Assembly: GCA_947626945.1 (NCBI GenBank)
Contig: CANQUC010000012.1
Span: forward strand, 1-60,920
DNA from: an uncultured Lachnospiraceae bacterium
Lineage (GTDB): Bacteria > Bacillota > Clostridia > Lachnospirales > Lachnospiraceae
DNA: 60,920 nucleotides
Direction: 5' to 3'
Of the stretch, positions 25,050-36,006 are shown piece after piece. Each line of letters starts with the position of its first letter. Within the stretch, counting starts at the first letter, position 1. The position numbers and the translations under genes are program-made. Under the pieces are notes generated by a model. It did not search any database and was not told the DNA's origin. It saw only the letters and a list, made by a program, of their open reading frames with translations.

Positions 25050-27506
25050 TTATTCAACTCCTCTTTTAAAGTGTCCCCTGGTATAGGAATCTGCGGGCAG
25101 GCAAAAGCGGCCTTTCCGATCAAAAGCCTCCGTCATGTTCTCAATGATGCGGGCCGTCTCCCGGCCGGATTCCGTTGTAAAAAGAAATCTGAGATCCCTG
25201 ATGCCAAGCCGGCGGATCTCCTGTTCATTTTCTCCAAGAGACAGCGGCAGGCTGTTGTAGATCACATTGCCGCAGTCCCGGCAAAATTGCCGGACAGGAA
25301 ATTTTTTGCCGTAGCGATCAGTTAAATATAGCATATTTTGGCTTTTTTTGCAACTGTCTGATCCGCCCTCCAGCACATGCCTGGTTTTTTCCAGACAGCC
25401 TGCGCTGACCATCATGGGATATCTGCCGTAAATAATCAGTTCCTCATAGCAGCCTTTGTTATTTAACAGTTCTTTTTCGTTAAGTTCCACAGGGGCGGTC
25501 AGCCTGCAGGGATGTTCTTTCCAGAACGCCGCCGCGGCAGACTGCCATGTATAGAGGGTAAAATCCCCAATGAGCTCCTGCCAAAAAGATTGCTTCCGCT
25601 TTTTTTCAACCAGATAGGCATATTCGTCTGTATTTCGGACGATAAAACCGTCCGAGCAGTTTAACAGCGCCGGAAACCATTTTTCATACCGGGCTCTTGT
25701 ATCGCCGCGGAAAACTGCCGGCAGACGGTGATACAGCAGGATTTCCTTTTTGTGAAGAGCCTCATAAATTGCCGGAAGATCCTGAAAAAAGCCGTCCGAT
25801 CCCAAAGGAAAAATCCGTTCATCCCAGTCGATCCGGCTGATCCGGCGGGATTTGGCCGCCCAATCAAGCTGATCCGCGGTTTCCACAGAGGCAATATACC
25901 GGTAACTGTCTGCGGACCCGTCCCGGTCTGCTCCATGGACCTCAGCTTCACCAAAATTTGGCCCGGTAACCCGTGCGTCTGTTTTTTCCGGCAGCTTTCG
26001 CCGGAAACCGGAAAGAACCTCTTTCTGAAACCGGCGCAGTCCAAGCCGGCGAAGTTCGTTGACGGACTGATTGGGCAAAAACACGCTGCCGTCGGTCTCA
26101 CAGGTTATTTTGGAAAACTGAAACTCTGTTCCGCCGGTTTTGGCCATGCGCTGAATGACCGCTTTCTGTTCCAGCGGACAGTTTACGGCCTCCTGAACCT
26201 GCTCTCCCTCTACCGTTACAGAAACCTTTGAATCCCACAAAGTAAACCGGGCGGGTTTTCCGGAAGAAAGCTCCACCCGTCCTTCCAGCGTCCTTGCAAG
26301 GGGGCCGCCGGTTCTTTTTTCCAGCTCTTTCTCTATGCCAGCGTTTTTGGTGCGGTACAGATCAAGCTCCCCGGCGGGAAGCTTTCCCTTTTGCAGGGAC
26401 AGGGAAATTTTCTGTCCTTTTTTCCGGGACTCTTGTATGGTATATTCCCCAAGGATCTTTTGCCCGGCATCCCGAAGCTCCAGCACGTCACCCCTGGAAA
26501 CATCTCTGGAAAATACGGCGCAAACAGTTCTTCCGCCTCCGGGAAGCTGTTTGCCGGGCCGCGCCTTTCCCACCCGCAGTCCGAAATGATTTGCCCGCAG
26601 AGCGGAGATCATAGTTCCGCTGTTTCTGCGGGTAAAATATCCGTCGGTGGTTTCGCCCCGATTGTATAAATCAAGAAGAAAGTCCAGATCCGCCTGATCC
26701 ACCCGGTATGATTCAGGCTGACTGGCGTAAAGATCCAGATAATGTCTGTATACAGACACAACGCCTGCGGTATAGAGGGGATTTTTCATACGGCCCTCAA
26801 TCTTCAGGGAATCTGCGCCTGCCTTCCAGAGGGCGGGGATATGGGCAAGACCGCAAAGATCCTTTGGGCTGAGATAATACCTTGGGTCTCCCTGATCCAG
26901 CCTGTATAAAAGACGGCAGGGCTGCGCGCAGCGGCCCCGGTTTCCGCTTCTGCCTCCCAGAAGACTGCTGAACAGACACATCCCGGAATAGCTGTAGCAC
27001 AACGCGCCATGAATAAACACCTCCAGCTCCAGGCCGGTGGCGTCTTTGATGGCGGCAAGCTCCGCAATAGAAAGCTCTCTGGCAGGCACGATCCGTCTGA
27101 CTCCATGAGCTTTTAAAAAGGCCGCTCCGTCAATGCCGGTAACGGTCATTTGAGTGCTGGCATGAAGAGCCAGTCCGGGGAACCAATCCCGGACGCGGGA
27201 AAGAACTCCCACATCCTGCAGGATCACCCCGTCCAGCCCCGCTTCATACAGGGGAGCCAGGTAACCGTACAGCTCCTGCTCCAGTTCCCGGCTCTTTAAC
27301 AGCGTGTTTATCGCCAGATACAGTTTTTTGTTGTGAAAATGGGTAAAGTCGATGGCGTCCAGCAGTTCTTCCCGGCTCAGATTGTCGGCATAGGCCCTTG
27401 CGCTGAACTTGCGCCCTCCTGTGTACACCGCATCCGCGCCGGCCCGGCATGCGGCAATCAGGCTCTCATAGGAACCTGCCGGCGCCAGCAGTTCAATCTG
27501 TTTCAT
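25050..27506 (-). CDS. U32 family peptidase-like protein, long form
   Basis: An 818-residue U32 protein with the N-terminal U32 barrel ([28 protein letters not shown]) and a long C-terminal DUF3656-like region. Conserved cysteines in [10 protein letters not shown] and [10 protein letters not shown] likely hold an Fe-S cluster. Characterised relatives (RlhA, TrhP) hydroxylate RNA bases with prephenate-linked chemistry rather than cleave peptides, so an RNA-hydroxylation role is plausible. Start at 27506 ([11 protein letters not shown]) overlaps the end of ruvB by 14 bp. Confidence 0.85.
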   Translation of the reverse strand: MKQIELLAPAGSYESLIAACRAGADAVYTGGRKFSARAYADNLSREELLDAIDFTHFHNKKLYLAINTLLKSRELEQELYGYLAPLYEAGLDGVILQDVGVLSRVRDWFPGLALHASTQMTVTGIDGAAFLKAHGVRRIVPARELSIAELAAIKDATGLELEVFIHGALCYSYSGMCLFSSLLGGRSGNRGRCAQPCRLLYRLDQGDPRYYLSPKDLCGLAHIPALWKAGADSLKIEGRMKNPLYTAGVVSVYRHYLDLYASQPESYRVDQADLDFLLDLYNRGETTDGYFTRRNSGTMISALRANHFGLRVGKARPGKQLPGGGRTVCAVFSRDVSRGDVLELRDAGQKILGEYTIQESRKKGQKISLSLQKGKLPAGELDLYRTKNAGIEKELEKRTGGPLARTLEGRVELSSGKPARFTLWDSKVSVTVEGEQVQEAVNCPLEQKAVIQRMAKTGGTEFQFSKITCETDGSVFLPNQSVNELRRLGLRRFQKEVLSGFRRKLPEKTDARVTGPNFGEAEVHGADRDGSADSYRYIASVETADQLDWAAKSRRISRIDWDERIFPLGSDGFFQDLPAIYEALHKKEILLYHRLPAVFRGDTRARYEKWFPALLNCSDGFIVRNTDEYAYLVEKKRKQSFWQELIGDFTLYTWQSAAAAFWKEHPCRLTAPVELNEKELLNNKGCYEELIIYGRYPMMVSAGCLEKTRHVLEGGSDSCKKSQNMLYLTDRYGKKFPVRQFCRDCGNVIYNSLPLSLGENEQEIRRLGIRDLRFLFTTESGRETARIIENMTEAFDRKGRFCLPADSYTRGHFKRGVE

Positions 27507-28494
27507 AAGCGATTCCAAAATGATGATAGGCCCGCTCTGTGGCAACACGTCCTCTGGGGGTGCGGTTGATCAGGCCGTTTTGTATCAGATAGGGTTCGTA
27601 AACGTCCTCAATGGTTCCTGTATCTTCACCGATGGCAGAGGAAAGGGTGTCCAGTCCCACCGGCCCTCCGGCAAATTTTTCAATAATTGTCAGCAGCAGG
27701 CTCCGGTCTATATAATCCAGCCCCAGCTTATCCACATCCAGCATGTCCAGAGCCTCTCTCGCCACATCCTCTGTAATGGCTCCCTGATGGCGGATCTGGG
27801 CCACATCTCTTACCCGCTTCAGAAACCGGTTGGCAAGACGGGGCGTGCCTCTGCTCCTGCGGGCAAGCTCCATGGCGCCGGTGGAGTCAATCTCCACTCC
27901 CAGCACCTGCGCGGAGCGCATGATGATGTCCGACAGTTCCTGATGGGTATAATATTCCAGACGCATGACAATGCCAAAGCGGTCCCGACGAGGCGCGGTA
28001 AGCATGCCGGCCCTGGTGGTAGCCCCCACCAAAGTAAACTTTGGCAGTTCCAGACGGATGGAACGGGCTGTGGGCCCTTTTCCAATCATAATATCAATGG
28101 AATAATCTTCCATAGCGGGGTACAGCACTTCCTCCACCTGCCGGTTCAGACGGTGGATCTCGTCAATGAACAGCACATCCCCCTCCTGCAGGTTGTTTAA
28201 AATTGCGGCAATCTCCCCCGGTTTTTCAATGGCGGGGCCGGACGTGATCTTCAGATTGACTCCCATCTCATTGGCAATGATGCCGGCCAGCGTTGTTTTG
28301 CCCAGTCCCGGAGGGCCGTAAAACAATACATGATCCAGCACGTCTTCCCGCTGCTTTGCCGCCTCCATGTAAATCTGCAGATTTTTCTTGGCTTTCTTCT
28401 GGCCGATGTAATCTTTTAAAAGCTGCGGCCGCAGGGTTGACTCTATGGTCATATCCTCAGCGGTCACATCTGTTGTAATGATTCGTTTTGGCAT
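27493..28494 (-). CDS. ruvB: Holliday junction helicase RuvB
   Basis: RuvB is the AAA+ motor of branch migration at Holliday junctions. The 333-residue protein has [12 protein letters not shown], Walker [12 protein letters not shown], Walker B DEIHRLNR, sensor GATTRAG and the C-terminal winged helix with [17 protein letters not shown]. It is 59 bp downstream of ruvA and is not preceded by ruvC, as in most Firmicutes. Confidence 0.97.
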   Translation of the reverse strand: MPKRIITTDVTAEDMTIESTLRPQLLKDYIGQKKAKKNLQIYMEAAKQREDVLDHVLFYGPPGLGKTTLAGIIANEMGVNLKITSGPAIEKPGEIAAILNNLQEGDVLFIDEIHRLNRQVEEVLYPAMEDYSIDIMIGKGPTARSIRLELPKFTLVGATTRAGMLTAPRRDRFGIVMRLEYYTHQELSDIIMRSAQVLGVEIDSTGAMELARRSRGTPRLANRFLKRVRDVAQIRHQGAITEDVAREALDMLDVDKLGLDYIDRSLLLTIIEKFAGGPVGLDTLSSAIGEDTGTIEDVYEPYLIQNGLINRTPRGRVATERAYHHFGIAYETD

Positions 28495-28553
28495 AGATTC
28501 CTCTTTTCCCGATCCCCCAGGATCTGTTCATATAAATAAAGGCACACAACTGG

Positions 28554-29153
28554 TTAATACAGCTTTTTCAGCGCTTCTTTCAGCAGCGTCTGAGCGTCGG
28601 CCTGTTCCCTGTCCGCCACGCTGTTTACCGCTTTCATGGCTTCTGTGGCGCTGTACCCAAGAGAAACCAGTCCCTCCACGGCGTCGGAGACGGCTTTCCC
28701 GGCGGGACTTTCATGGGACGGCGTCCGGATCCGCTCTTCAAACGCTTCGGAAAGAGACACCTTTTCCTTTAATTCCATAATGATCCTCTGGGCGATCTTT
28801 GCGCCAATACCCGGAGAACGGGATATGCTTTTCGCGTCCTCCGATAAGATGGCAAATTTCAGATCACTGACAGACAGCGTGCCCAAAATGGCCAGCGCCG
28901 CTTTTGGCCCCACGCCGTTGACCTGGATCAGACGCTCAAACATGGCAAGCTCTTCTCTGCTGAGAAATCCATATAAAAAAGCACCGTCCTCTCTGACCTG
29001 AAAGTAAGTGTGCACCTTGATCCGATTGCCCACAGAGGGCAGCTCGGAAAGAGTCATGGCGGAAACCAGGAGCCTGTATCCGATTCCCTGTACGTCAACG
29101 ATGATCTCTCCCTCTCCTATCTGGGCAAGATCTCCCTGAATATATCTGATCAT
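28554..29153 (-). CDS. ruvA: Holliday junction protein RuvA
   Basis: RuvA binds Holliday junctions and loads RuvB. The 199-residue protein has the N-terminal OB fold (MIRYIQGDLAQIG), helix-hairpin-helix motifs in VNGVGPKAALAILG and SPGIGAKIAQRIIMELK, and a C-terminal RuvB-binding domain with ALVSLGYS-like sequence (EGLVSLGYSATEAMKAV). Its start overlaps the Gx transporter gene by 4 bp. Confidence 0.97.
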   Translation of the reverse strand: MIRYIQGDLAQIGEGEIIVDVQGIGYRLLVSAMTLSELPSVGNRIKVHTYFQVREDGAFLYGFLSREELAMFERLIQVNGVGPKAALAILGTLSVSDLKFAILSEDAKSISRSPGIGAKIAQRIIMELKEKVSLSEAFEERIRTPSHESPAGKAVSDAVEGLVSLGYSATEAMKAVNSVADREQADAQTLLKEALKKLY

Positions 29154-29674
29154 AGCTTATCTCCTCTCAAAATCCCTTTCAGCCTTGGCAGCAGTTCTTT
29201 TACGGCGATCCCGATAAGGGTTCCCGTGATTACGGCGGATACAAGCAGAACCGGCCCGTAAAACAGGAAAATATTCCAGGATCCCATTACAGCCGCGGCA
29301 ACAAGCAGCTGTCCGGCGTTATGGGCGGCCGCTCCCGCGATGCTGACTCCGATGACGCCAAAGAGGCGGGTCTTTTTCAAAAGCCACATTACAAGGATGC
29401 TGCAGATTCCTCCTGCCAGACTGTACAAAATCGCCGTCAGACTGGAAAACAGAAATCCGCTGAGCACAATCCGCAAAAGCGAGACAATCAGCGCCGACGG
29501 AAAATCAAACAGGTATAGCAGCAGCAAAACAGCCCCGTTGGCAAGTCCCAGCTTTACTCCCTGTATGGGAATCTGTATGGGGATCAGAGCCTCCACATAT
29601 CCCAATATCAGAGCAGCGCCCAGCAGACATCCGAACATCGCCACTTTTCCGGACACATTGTTCTTGTTGTTCAC
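29150..29674 (-). CDS. Gx transporter family membrane protein
   Basis: A 174-residue integral membrane protein with about five helices, related to the Gx transporter family (also labelled heptaprenyl diphosphate synthase component I) and similar in form to ECF S-components. Family landmarks: IQGVKLGLANGAVLLLL and AGAAAHNAGQL. It follows a NusG-domain-II gene by 12 bp, a pairing frequent in Clostridia. Substrate unknown. Confidence 0.8.
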   Translation of the reverse strand: MNNKNNVSGKVAMFGCLLGAALILGYVEALIPIQIPIQGVKLGLANGAVLLLLYLFDFPSALIVSLLRIVLSGFLFSSLTAILYSLAGGICSILVMWLLKKTRLFGVIGVSIAGAAAHNAGQLLVAAAVMGSWNIFLFYGPVLLVSAVITGTLIGIAVKELLPRLKGILRGDKL

Positions 29675-29686
29675 AGCGCATGCCTC

Positions 29687-30049
29687 CTATTGGGCCACAG
29701 CGTCATAATCCGACTCTCCGCCTTTTTCCACAGTGATCAGGATCCTGTTTGGCAGACAGGCAATGGTCTCTCCCTGGCTGCTGATCTCTTTCTGCATCAC
29801 ACAGAGCTCATCCGGACAGGACGCCTCTGTGACAGAAGCCTTTCCATCCCGGATGGTCAGTCTGCAGAATCCGTCCGCGCCCCGGATCAGCACAGTCTGA
29901 TCCGAACTGAGGGAATAGGTATCCGTGATCTGACCGTCTACGGATACCGAAATCAGACTGCCCTCTTTTCTGCCGGTCCGCTGCCATAAAAACAGGCACA
30001 GCGCCGCCGCCAGCACAGCGCCTGCCAGTATCCAGTCGTTTTTTTTCAT
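29687..30049 (-). CDS. NusG domain II-containing protein
   Basis: A 120-residue protein with one N-terminal membrane segment (about 5-22) and an extracellular NusG-domain-II fold (about 30-110). Cysteines in CPDELCVMQ and IACLPNRI recur across the family. Despite the domain name it is not a transcription factor. The start at 30049 follows GAGGTGCGGC. First gene of the operon through ruvA-ruvB to the PBP, with its own promoter. Role unknown. Confidence 0.82.
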   Translation of the reverse strand: MKKNDWILAGAVLAAALCLFLWQRTGRKEGSLISVSVDGQITDTYSLSSDQTVLIRGADGFCRLTIRDGKASVTEASCPDELCVMQKEISSQGETIACLPNRILITVEKGGESDYDAVAQ

Positions 30050-30068
30050 GCCGCACCTCATTTGTTTT

Positions 30069-30097
30069 ATTATACACGAAAAAAAAGTTCTTTTCAA
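30069..30097 (-). promoter_or_regulatory. Promoter of the NusG-II to PBP operon
   Basis: On the minus strand: TTGAAA (30097-30092), 17-bp spacer, TATAAT (30074-30069). The -35 physically overlaps that of the divergent DUF1292 promoter. Confidence 0.8.
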
Positions 30098-30119
30098 CTA
30101 TGGGAAAACGTGTTATGAT
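30091..30119 (+). promoter_or_regulatory. Promoter of the DUF1292 gene
   Basis: TTTTCA (30091-30096), 17-bp spacer, TATGAT (30114-30119). The -35 is weak and shared with the divergent promoter, so the two may compete for polymerase. Confidence 0.55.
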
Positions 30120-30149
30120 TGGCTCAACTCAAAGAAAAGGAGGACGGCT

Positions 30150-30446
30150 ATGGATACGGTTACGTTATATCTGGACAACGGAGAAGAACTGGAATGTCAG
30201 GTTCTGACGATTTTCGAGGCGGAGGGGCAGGATTATATCGCGCTGCTTCCTGTGGATTCCGACGACCGGCAGTCGGGAGAAGTGTTTATCTACCGTTACC
30301 GGGAGGATGAATCCGGGGAGCCGGTCCTTGAAAACATCGAGGATGACAGCGAATACGAAATGGTGGACGAAGCGTTTGACGAATGGCTGGACTGTAATGA
30401 ATTTGACGAGCTGGTCAGCGAAGAGGAACTGGACTTCAACGACTGA
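30150..30446 (+). CDS. DUF1292 acidic protein
   Basis: A 98-residue, strongly acidic cytoplasmic protein of the DUF1292 (YrzB) family; function unknown. The family pattern is clear: VTLYLDNGEELECQVL, DYIALLPVD, GEVFIYRY and a C-terminal acidic tail. In other Firmicutes it often lies in the ruvX (yrrK)-yrzB neighbourhood. The ATG at 30150 follows AAAGGAGGACGGCT. Its 3' end overlaps the converging helicase gene by 11 bp. Confidence 0.88.
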   Translation: MDTVTLYLDNGEELECQVLTIFEAEGQDYIALLPVDSDDRQSGEVFIYRYREDESGEPVLENIEDDSEYEMVDEAFDEWLDCNEFDELVSEEELDFND

Positions 30447-32265
30447 CGGATCTTTTGTTTTCCAGAGCTTCTGAAAGATATTGAGAAGGCTGCAGTGTTT
30501 TGTTTTTCACATACAAAAGCTGCAGTTCTTTTTTTGCCCTTGTCATGGCCACATAAAAAAGCCGTCTCTCCTCCTCCGGGTCTTCTGTGACCCCATCCTT
30601 TTGATACGGCGTGATTCCCTGATTGACGTCCAGTATGTATACCTTGTCAAATTCCAGCCCCTTTGCTCCGTGAATGGTAGAAAGGCAAAGGGCGTCTTGG
30701 TTCTTCTGAGTGCTGCCGCTTTTGCCGCGGCATTGCAGCCTGTCATATTCTTCCCAGCCGGAAAGCCCCGTTACTGTCAGGGAAAACTCCTCCAGGATTT
30801 CCAGGTATTCCGCCGGATCAGTCCGCTGCATTTTCCCGTATTCCAGAAGAAAAGACTCATAGCCCATTTCTTTTCGGATATACTGCAAAGCCTCATAGGG
30901 CGGCAGCACTTCCAGAATCCGGTTTTGCCGCTGCCATTTGTCAACGGCGCAGACAATCTTCCGGTCATGATAAAAAGCCTCTTTTACCGCCTGAAGAGAA
31001 CAGCCGTCTCCAAGCTGACAGATTTTTTCCCTGGACAGATACCGGTTTGGTCTGTTCATGATCCTCATAATCTCCCGGAGGCTTTCCTGATTGCGGGCAA
31101 TACGCACATAAGCAAGCAGATCCCCAATGATCCAGTGATCTGAGAGACCGGTCAAGCCCTCTTTCATCACAAACGGAATGTTGTGCTGCAAAAGCAGCTG
31201 AGCCGGAAGAAATGCCTGCCGTCTGTTTCGAAACAGCAGGGCGCAATCTGACAGACAGCCTCCCCGCTCCAGATGCAGGGTCATTTCCGACACCACATAT
31301 TCTGCCTCCCGGCGGGGCGAGGCAAATTCTTTTACGGTCAGACAGCCCTCTTCTTTCTGAAAGGAAACGATCTTTTTTTCATACCGTTTTTGGTTGCAGG
31401 CGATCAGACGCCCTGCCGCCCGGGTGATTTTCTTTGGACAGCGGTAGTTTGTTTCCAGAAGCATTTTGTCCCCTTTTGGAAAATACCGGAAAAAATCCAG
31501 CATCAGATCCGGCCTTGCGCCCCGGAACCTGTAAATGGACTGATCGTCGTCCCCTACCGCAAAAAGATTCTGAGCGGAGCCTGATAACAGATAAAGGCTG
31601 TCAAACTGCAGTCCTGAAATATCCTGAAATTCATCCACAAGGATATAAGGAAACTGTCTTTGCCAGAAAGACAGAATATGGGGACAGGTACGCAAAAGCC
31701 TGCGGGTGTTTACCAGAATGTCATCCATATCCATCAGGCGGTTTTCGGCCAAAAGCGCTTCATATCTGCCAAACAGAACCGGCATCCAGCTCTTTATTGC
31801 AGCGTCAGTCATGCAGGAGGATTCCCCTTTGAACAGATCGGTTTTGATCCGGGAAACTGTGGAAAGAAAAGAGGAAACCGTGATCTGAGAGGGAATTTGA
31901 TCATCCCCAGCCAGCACTTTTCTGGCCAGTTCCATCCGGGCCCGTCCGTCGGCGATCCGGGGAACGGATTCTCCATAGGTATGTTTCAGAATCAGATAAA
32001 AAAGGGAGTGAAAGGTGCGGATTGTCACCTGAGGATACTGTCTGTCAGTAAGAAGAGAAAAACGATGGCGCAGCTGATCGGCCGCGGCTTTGGTAAAGGT
32101 AATGGCAAGAATCTGTTCCGGCGGGATATGATAAATCTGAATGAGATGCCGAAGCCGTTGGATGATCACGGCCGTTTTTCCGGAACCGGGTCCTGCCAGA
32201 ACCAGCAGAGGGCCATCTTTGTGGCAAATGGCCCGCCGCTGGGAATCAGACGGGATAAAACGCAT
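30436..32265 (-). CDS. UvrD/PcrA-type ATP-dependent DNA helicase
   Basis: A 609-residue superfamily 1 helicase. Motifs: Q-motif NxxQRRAICHKDGPLLV-like start, Walker A LAGPGSGKTAV, motif II VDEFQDIS, GDDDQSIYRFRGA, ETNYRCP, and LSTIHGAKGLEFDKVYI near the C-terminus. It is shorter than PcrA/UvrD (about 720-750), missing mainly 2B and C-terminal regions, so it is probably a second UvrD-like helicase rather than PcrA itself. Last gene of the pepD-parE-parC-gltX unit. Confidence 0.87.
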   Translation of the reverse strand: MRFIPSDSQRRAICHKDGPLLVLAGPGSGKTAVIIQRLRHLIQIYHIPPEQILAITFTKAAADQLRHRFSLLTDRQYPQVTIRTFHSLFYLILKHTYGESVPRIADGRARMELARKVLAGDDQIPSQITVSSFLSTVSRIKTDLFKGESSCMTDAAIKSWMPVLFGRYEALLAENRLMDMDDILVNTRRLLRTCPHILSFWQRQFPYILVDEFQDISGLQFDSLYLLSGSAQNLFAVGDDDQSIYRFRGARPDLMLDFFRYFPKGDKMLLETNYRCPKKITRAAGRLIACNQKRYEKKIVSFQKEEGCLTVKEFASPRREAEYVVSEMTLHLERGGCLSDCALLFRNRRQAFLPAQLLLQHNIPFVMKEGLTGLSDHWIIGDLLAYVRIARNQESLREIMRIMNRPNRYLSREKICQLGDGCSLQAVKEAFYHDRKIVCAVDKWQRQNRILEVLPPYEALQYIRKEMGYESFLLEYGKMQRTDPAEYLEILEEFSLTVTGLSGWEEYDRLQCRGKSGSTQKNQDALCLSTIHGAKGLEFDKVYILDVNQGITPYQKDGVTEDPEEERRLFYVAMTRAKKELQLLYVKNKTLQPSQYLSEALENKRSVSR

Positions 32266-32284
32266 TGATCAGATTCCTTTCTAA

Positions 32285-33748
32285 TCAGGTAAAAGGGCGG
32301 TTTTCCAGTTTTTCAACAGCCTGACGGATCCGGCAGAGAGTCTCCTCTTTTCCAAGTACGGACATCAGCTCCGTGGCACCTCCCGGCGTCATCATCCTGC
32401 CGGAAACCGCGATCCGCAGGGGCCACATCACATGATTGGTCTTGTAGCCTTTTTCCGCAATATATCTGCCAAGCAGGTCAAACAGGCCTTCATTGGAGAA
32501 ATCCTCCTGCTGCTTTAGAAGCGCTTCCGCTTCTTTCAGAATGGCAAGGGAGGTTTCCTCAGTGGACTTGCTTTTTTTGTTTACATACATGGACACATCG
32601 TAATCCGGCATTTCCTCAAAGAAATCAATATGCTCCCGGATATCGGGAAACACATCGATCCGGGTCTTTACCATCTCCGCGATGCGCCGGGTATCCAGAT
32701 CCTTTTTCACGGTCTCCCGGATGTAGGGAAGCGCCATTTCATAAAAGGGCTCAAAATCCATGGCCTTTAAATATTCCCCGTTCATCCACTTTAACTTCTG
32801 AACATCAAATACAGCCGGAGATTTATTGATATGCCGGTAATCAAATATTTCCGCAAGCTCTTTCAGGGAATAGATCTCCCGGTTTTCCGCCGGAGACCAT
32901 CCAAGCAGCGCCACATAATTTACAATGGCTTCCGGCACATAGCCCTGATCCAGCAGATCCTCAAAAGAAGAATGACCGCTTCGCTTGGACAGTTTCTTGT
33001 TGTTTTCATCTGTGATCAGGGGACAGTGGATATACACCGGCACCTCCCAGCCAAAGGCTTCATACAGCCGGTTGTATTTGGGGGAAGAGCTTAAATACTC
33101 ATTTCCCCTTACCACATGGGTAATCCCCTGAAGATGGTCGTCCACCACGTTGGCAAAATTATAGGTGGGATAGCCGTCGGATTTTATGAGGATCATATCG
33201 TCCAGCTCGCTGTTGTCCACGGAAATATCCCCATAGATCTCGTCGTGAAAAGTAGTGATCCCCTCATTTGGTATGTTCTGGCGGATTACATAGGGAATCC
33301 CCTTGGCAAGCTTTTCTTCCACCTCTTCCCTGGAAAGCGACAGGCAGTGCTTGTCATAAACAGAGATCTCCTTTCCCGTCACTACCTGTTTCAGGGAATC
33401 CAGCCGTTCTTTATCGCAAAAGCAATAGTAGGCCTGTCCCCGCTCAACAAGCTGTCTGGCATATTTCAGGTATATTCCCTCTTTCTGCCGCTGGCTCTGC
33501 ACATAAGGTCCCGCGCTTCCGCCCACGTCAGGCCCCTCGTCATGGTCAAGGCCCGCCTTTTCCATTGTGCGGTAAATGATCTCCAGGGCTCCCTCCATGA
33601 ACCGCTCCTGATCGGTGTCCTCGATCCGCAGGATAAAATCGCCGCCGTTGTGTCTGGCGATGAGATAGGCGTACAGCGCCGTCCGCAGATTGCCTATGTG
33701 CATTCTCCCGGTAGGACTGGGTGCAAATCTTGTTCTGATCTTTTTCAT
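32285..33748 (-). CDS. gltX: Glutamate-tRNA ligase
   Basis: Class I synthetase that charges tRNA(Glu), and probably tRNA(Gln) for GatCAB. The 487-residue protein has [19 protein letters not shown] (HIGN variant of HIGH) and KLSKRSG (KMSKS variant), and a C-terminal anticodon-binding domain. It lies 12 bp after parC with no T-box leader, so it seems transcribed with the topoisomerase genes. Confidence 0.95.
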   Translation of the reverse strand: MKKIRTRFAPSPTGRMHIGNLRTALYAYLIARHNGGDFILRIEDTDQERFMEGALEIIYRTMEKAGLDHDEGPDVGGSAGPYVQSQRQKEGIYLKYARQLVERGQAYYCFCDKERLDSLKQVVTGKEISVYDKHCLSLSREEVEEKLAKGIPYVIRQNIPNEGITTFHDEIYGDISVDNSELDDMILIKSDGYPTYNFANVVDDHLQGITHVVRGNEYLSSSPKYNRLYEAFGWEVPVYIHCPLITDENNKKLSKRSGHSSFEDLLDQGYVPEAIVNYVALLGWSPAENREIYSLKELAEIFDYRHINKSPAVFDVQKLKWMNGEYLKAMDFEPFYEMALPYIRETVKKDLDTRRIAEMVKTRIDVFPDIREHIDFFEEMPDYDVSMYVNKKSKSTEETSLAILKEAEALLKQQEDFSNEGLFDLLGRYIAEKGYKTNHVMWPLRIAVSGRMMTPGGATELMSVLGKEETLCRIRQAVEKLENRPFT

Positions 33749-33760
33749 GTTATCTCTCCC

Positions 33761-35986
33761 CTAGCGTTTTACGCCTTTGTTGTCTCTTTTTCCGATCTTC
33801 AGCCGGTTCAGGTGAATGGGCGCGTCTTTATACTGGATCACAATGTCCGAATCGGCAAGCAGATAGGCGCCCTCCAGCTGATCATTTGCCGTCAGGCTGA
33901 TCCCTCTCACGCCAATGGCGCTCTTTTTCTTGACTGGAATTTCACTGACCGGAATCCGCAGGAAATATCCCTTTTCACTTTGAAACACCAGATGCTCCGT
34001 ACCCTTTACAAGAGCGGCCAGCAAAAGCTGATCTCCGTCGGAAAGCTTTGTGGCGGCAATGGTGCGCTTGCTCACGTCAAACTCCCCGCGTTCCACCAGC
34101 TTGACCATGCCCTTTCTGGTGACAAACAGATATTTCTCATTGTCTCCCACCTCCATGGGACTGGCGCAGATCATGTTTTCCGTGCTGCTGTCATAGTTGC
34201 TTACATTGTCAATGGGCGTCCCTTTGTCCCGGAATTTGCCGGATGGAAGATCCATTGCCTTTATTGTATGCATTCGTCCGGTATTTGTAAAGACGCAGAT
34301 CCGTCCGGTATTCATTACCGGCAGCACATATTTGTTCTCGGTATCGGCGTTTTCTTTGTTTCTCTCATAAACAGACGGCTCCACAGTCTTGGCGTAGCCA
34401 AACCGGTCCATCAAAAATACTACCGGCGCCTCTTCTATCTTTTTCTCCTCAAGAACGATCTCCTCCGCGTTTTCGATCCGAGTTTTCCGGGGTGCGCCAA
34501 ATTCTTTTTTGATCTTTTCCAGATCCCGGATCAGAACCCGGTTCATGGACGCGTGGGAATTGAGAATATCCAGATATGTGGAAATATTTTCAAGCGTTTC
34601 CTCATGCTCCCGGATCAGTGCCTGTACTTCCAGGCCGATGAGACGGTACAGACGCATCTCCAGAATGGCGTTTGCCTGACGCTCTGTAAACGCCAGCTGA
34701 GAAGCGGCCTTTTTGGATGCGGCTGATTTGAACCGGATCCCCTTGGTCTCTCCGGCAGTCAGGCAGGCCCGGGCTTCTTTCAGATTGCTGCTGCCCCTCA
34801 AAATCTCAATGATCAGGTCGATCACGTCGCAGGCCTTGATCAGTCCCTCCTGGATCTCCTTTTTTTCCATCTCCTTTTTCAGAAGATTGTTGTATTTGCG
34901 GGTGGCAAGATCGTACTGGAAATCCACAAAGTTTTCCATGATCTGGCAGATTCCCATTGTTTCCGGCCTTCCGTTTGCAACGGCAAGCATGTTGACGCCA
35001 AAGGTATCCTCAAGCTTTGTCTTTTTATAAAGCATTTTGATCAGGTGATCGGTGTCCGCGCCTCTTTTCAGCTCCAGCACAATGCGGATTCCCTCTTTGG
35101 AGGACTCGTTGACGATATCCACAATATCCGTGGTCTTTTTGGTCTCCACCAGCTGATAGATGTCGTTTAAGAACTTGCTGATATTGGCGCCGATCATGGT
35201 ATAGGGAATCTCGGTGATGACAATTTTTTCTTTTCCGCCCTTTGCCTTTTCAACGGTCACATGGCCCCGCAGCTTCAGCTTGCCGGTTCCGGTGCGGTAG
35301 ATCTCCTGAAGCTCCGACTGATTTACCACGGATCCTCCCGTGGGAAAATCCGGACCGGGAATGTATTTCATCATCTCTTCCGTGTTCATATCCGGATTTT
35401 TCAGAAAGGCAATGGCTCCGTCCAGCACCTCAGAAAGATTGTGCGGGGGAATGCTGGTTGCCATGCCTACGGCAATGCCTTCCGCGCCGTTGACAAGCAA
35501 ATTGGGAATCCGTACCGGCAGCACCTCCGGTTCCCGCTCCGTCTCATCAAAGTTTGGCACAAAGTCCACAATATCCTTGTCCAGATCTGACAGATAGGCC
35601 ATCTGGGTGATCTTTTGCAGCCTTGCCTCCGTATAACGCATAGCGGCGGCGCCGTCTCCCTCAATAGAACCAAAATTGCCGTGTCCGTCCACAAGGGGCA
35701 GGCCTTTTTTAAAATCCTGGGCCATGACCACAAGCGCCTCATAGATGGAACTGTCTCCGTGGGGATGGTATTTGCCCATGGTGTCGCCTACGATACGGGC
35801 GCATTTCCGGTATGGACGGTCAAAGCGGATCCCAAGCTCATACATATCGTAAAGGGTCCGCCTCTGCACCGGCTTTAAGCCGTCCCGCACATCCGGCAGC
35901 GCTCTCGCCACAATGACGCTCATGGCATAGTCGATAAATGATTTCCGCATGATGTCAGAATACTCTGTTTTGATTACTTCTTCCAT
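33761..35986 (-). CDS. parC: Topoisomerase IV-type subunit A
   Basis: Type IIA topoisomerase A subunit. The 741-residue protein has the winged-helix region, catalytic Tyr118 ([10 protein letters not shown]), the [11 protein letters not shown] quinolone region with Ser79 and Glu83, and a C-terminal beta-pinwheel. The GyrA box (QRRGGKG) that lets gyrase wrap DNA is absent; that position reads [13 protein letters not shown]. This favours topoisomerase IV (decatenation) over gyrase. It follows the B subunit by 20 bp. A true gyrA is expected elsewhere; if none exists this may be the only A subunit. Confidence 0.8.
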   Translation of the reverse strand: MEEVIKTEYSDIMRKSFIDYAMSVIVARALPDVRDGLKPVQRRTLYDMYELGIRFDRPYRKCARIVGDTMGKYHPHGDSSIYEALVVMAQDFKKGLPLVDGHGNFGSIEGDGAAAMRYTEARLQKITQMAYLSDLDKDIVDFVPNFDETEREPEVLPVRIPNLLVNGAEGIAVGMATSIPPHNLSEVLDGAIAFLKNPDMNTEEMMKYIPGPDFPTGGSVVNQSELQEIYRTGTGKLKLRGHVTVEKAKGGKEKIVITEIPYTMIGANISKFLNDIYQLVETKKTTDIVDIVNESSKEGIRIVLELKRGADTDHLIKMLYKKTKLEDTFGVNMLAVANGRPETMGICQIMENFVDFQYDLATRKYNNLLKKEMEKKEIQEGLIKACDVIDLIIEILRGSSNLKEARACLTAGETKGIRFKSAASKKAASQLAFTERQANAILEMRLYRLIGLEVQALIREHEETLENISTYLDILNSHASMNRVLIRDLEKIKKEFGAPRKTRIENAEEIVLEEKKIEEAPVVFLMDRFGYAKTVEPSVYERNKENADTENKYVLPVMNTGRICVFTNTGRMHTIKAMDLPSGKFRDKGTPIDNVSNYDSSTENMICASPMEVGDNEKYLFVTRKGMVKLVERGEFDVSKRTIAATKLSDGDQLLLAALVKGTEHLVFQSEKGYFLRIPVSEIPVKKKSAIGVRGISLTANDQLEGAYLLADSDIVIQYKDAPIHLNRLKIGKRDNKGVKR

Positions 35987-36006
35987 GTCTTTTCTCCGTT
36001 ATCCTG

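Noticed and set aside
33749-33760. T-box regulation of gltX
   Set aside because: Only 12 bp separate parC and gltX, far too short for a T-box leader.
33116-34726. A 536-codon plus-strand open frame
   Set aside because: Antisense to gltX and parC, both full length with conserved motifs.
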